Shown here: positions 63,142 to 64,000 of the stretch, one piece after another
How positions within the stretch are numbered: the stretch's first letter is position 1
Layout: each line of letters starts with the position of its first letter
NCBI GenBank assembly: GCA_031548005.1
Contig: JAVBRK010000021.1
Coordinates: forward strand, 29,144 to 93,143
Origin: BNXB01 sp031548005
GTDB taxonomy: Bacteria > Bacteroidota > Bacteroidia > Bacteroidales > Azobacteroidaceae
Reading direction: 5' to 3'
Length of the DNA stretch: 64,000 nucleotides
Notes under the pieces: generated by a model
What the model was told of the DNA's origin: nothing
What the model saw: the letters and a program-made list of their open reading frames with translations, nothing else
Databases searched by the model: none
Translations under genes and position numbers: made by a program

Positions 63142-64000
63142 ATGAGTGAAGAACTTAAAAAAGACGAAGTAACCAATAATCAGCCGGTTACTGAAGGAAT
63201 TCCAGCTGAAGCTCCCGCTGCAAAAGAAAAAAAAACACCCAAAGCGAAACCGGCAACAAATCAAGCCGACTTCGATTGGGATGCTTATGAAAAAGGCGAA
63301 ACTTACGGCAATGTCAGCAGGGAAGATCTGATCAAAACTTACGATCAATCCCTGAGCAAAATCAACGACCGCGAAGTTGTGATCGGAAAAGTCACTTCAT
63401 TAAACAAGCGCGAAGTCGTTGTCAATATCGGATATAAATCCGACGGAGTGGTTTCAATGAATGAATTCCGCTACAATCCCGACCTGAAAGTGGGCGACGA
63501 AGTAGAAGTATACATTGAAAGCCAGGAAGACAAAAAAGGACAATTGCTCCTTTCTCACAAAAAAGCGCGTGCATCCCGCTCGTGGGATCGTGTAAACGAA
63601 GCGCTTGAAAAAGATGAAATCATCAAAGGATACGTTAAATGCCGCACGAAGGGTGGTATGATCGTCGATGTATTCGGTATCGAGGCATTCCTTCCGGGTT
63701 CTCAGATCGACGTGAAGCCTATTCGCGACTATGATGTATTTGTAGATAAAACAATGGAATTCAAGGTTGTAAAAATCAACCAGGAATTCAAAAACGTGGT
63801 TGTTTCCCACAAAGCCCTGATCGAAGCCGAACTCGAGCAACAAAAGAAAGATATCATCTCCAAACTCGAAAAAGGCCAGGTACTCGAAGGAGTGGTCAAG
63901 AACATTACTTCTTACGGAGTATTCATCGACCTGGGTGGCGTAGACGGATTGATCCACATCACCGACCTTTCCTGGGGACGCGTTTCGCATCCGGAAGAAG
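63142..64000 (+). CDS. rpsA: 30S ribosomal protein S1 (partial, runs off the right edge)
   Basis: The first 286 codons of rpsA are present from the ATG at 63142. A charged N-terminal extension rich in alanine, proline and lysine (about residues 1-45) precedes at least three S1 repeats: GKVTSLNKREVVVNIGYKSDG, here split as GKVTSLNKREVVV and GYKSDGVVSM; IKGYVKCRTKGGMIVDVFG; and VLEGVVKNITSYGVFIDLGG. The protein binds mRNA on the ribosome and matters in Bacteroidota, where Shine-Dalgarno pairing is rare. The start is firm from context and the promoter. The ORF is open at the window end. Confidence 0.95.
   Translation, partial: MSEELKKDEVTNNQPVTEGIPAEAPAAKEKKTPKAKPATNQADFDWDAYEKGETYGNVSREDLIKTYDQSLSKINDREVVIGKVTSLNKREVVVNIGYKSDGVVSMNEFRYNPDLKVGDEVEVYIESQEDKKGQLLLSHKKARASRSWDRVNEALEKDEIIKGYVKCRTKGGMIVDVFGIEAFLPGSQIDVKPIRDYDVFVDKTMEFKVVKINQEFKNVVVSHKALIEAELEQQKKDIISKLEKGQVLEGVVKNITSYGVFIDLGGVDGLIHITDLSWGRVSHPEE

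Noticed and set aside
63133..63990. Minus-strand frames opposite rpsA (71 and 178 residues)
   Set aside because: Antisense to the clear S1 reading frame, whose promoter and motifs are certain; the real gene is on the plus strand and is open at the edge.

Overview
The window reads as a chromosomal segment of a Bacteroidota bacterium, most likely order Bacteroidales. The evidence is the -7 boxes of the TAnnTTTG type with a TTG about 18-20 bases upstream, the near absence of Shine-Dalgarno sequences, Bacteroidota-restricted families (DUF4301, DUF5686, GH3-beta-lactamase fusion, two-domain FtsX permeases in tandem) and the gene order nusA-infB-cvpA-sufBCDS. The genus cannot be settled from the sequence; Odoribacteraceae is a guess. 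No rRNA, tRNA, CRISPR array, transposase or prophage was found. The coding density is high, with only short intergenic gaps.

Region 1 (1-20.2 kb, all on the minus strand) is the most unusual part. One HlyD/MacA-type adaptor and one ABC ATPase are followed by seven full-length FtsX/MacB-type permeases of 775-799 residues. A second ABC ATPase lies between permeases 4 and 3. A HigBA-type toxin-antitoxin module with its own promoter sits between permeases 3 and 2, flanked by copies of a 14-base repeat. No TolC-type outer membrane protein or regulator is in view, and the array may continue past the left edge. A sigma-54-like site precedes the adaptor gene, and a second one faces the divergent OmpA-family gene.

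Region 2 (20.5-37.4 kb) holds mixed single genes and pairs: an OmpA-family protein; relA with a degenerate hydrolase site, followed by a DUF5686 outer membrane protein; DUF4301; a YifB/ComM AAA protein; a thioredoxin-fold lipoprotein; an ADP-forming acyl-CoA synthetase; a tyrosine-phosphatase lipoprotein; a DEAD-box helicase with a DbpA-type RNA-binding domain; and a DUF4091/GH123-like lipoprotein.

Region 3 (37.6-47.8 kb, plus strand) is a long information-processing and Fe-S operon: rimP-nusA-infB-cvpA-sufB-sufC-sufD-sufS. It has a clear promoter, a leader hairpin and a strong hairpin between infB and cvpA. Two tandem paralogous small lipoproteins follow.

Region 4 (48.7-57.7 kb) carries plsC, a 56-residue membrane peptide, a 149-base inverted-repeat element and a histidine phosphatase. 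It also holds a tightly coupled minus-strand operon: mlaE, mlaF, a 5'-nucleotidase split into two genes, and a GH3-beta-lactamase fusion. lptB is divergent from this operon. A decayed glycerophosphodiesterase remnant lies after lptB.

Region 5 (57.7-64 kb) is a minus-strand group (GNAT-like protein, parE, coaD, S41 protease) divergent from rpsA, which runs off the right edge.
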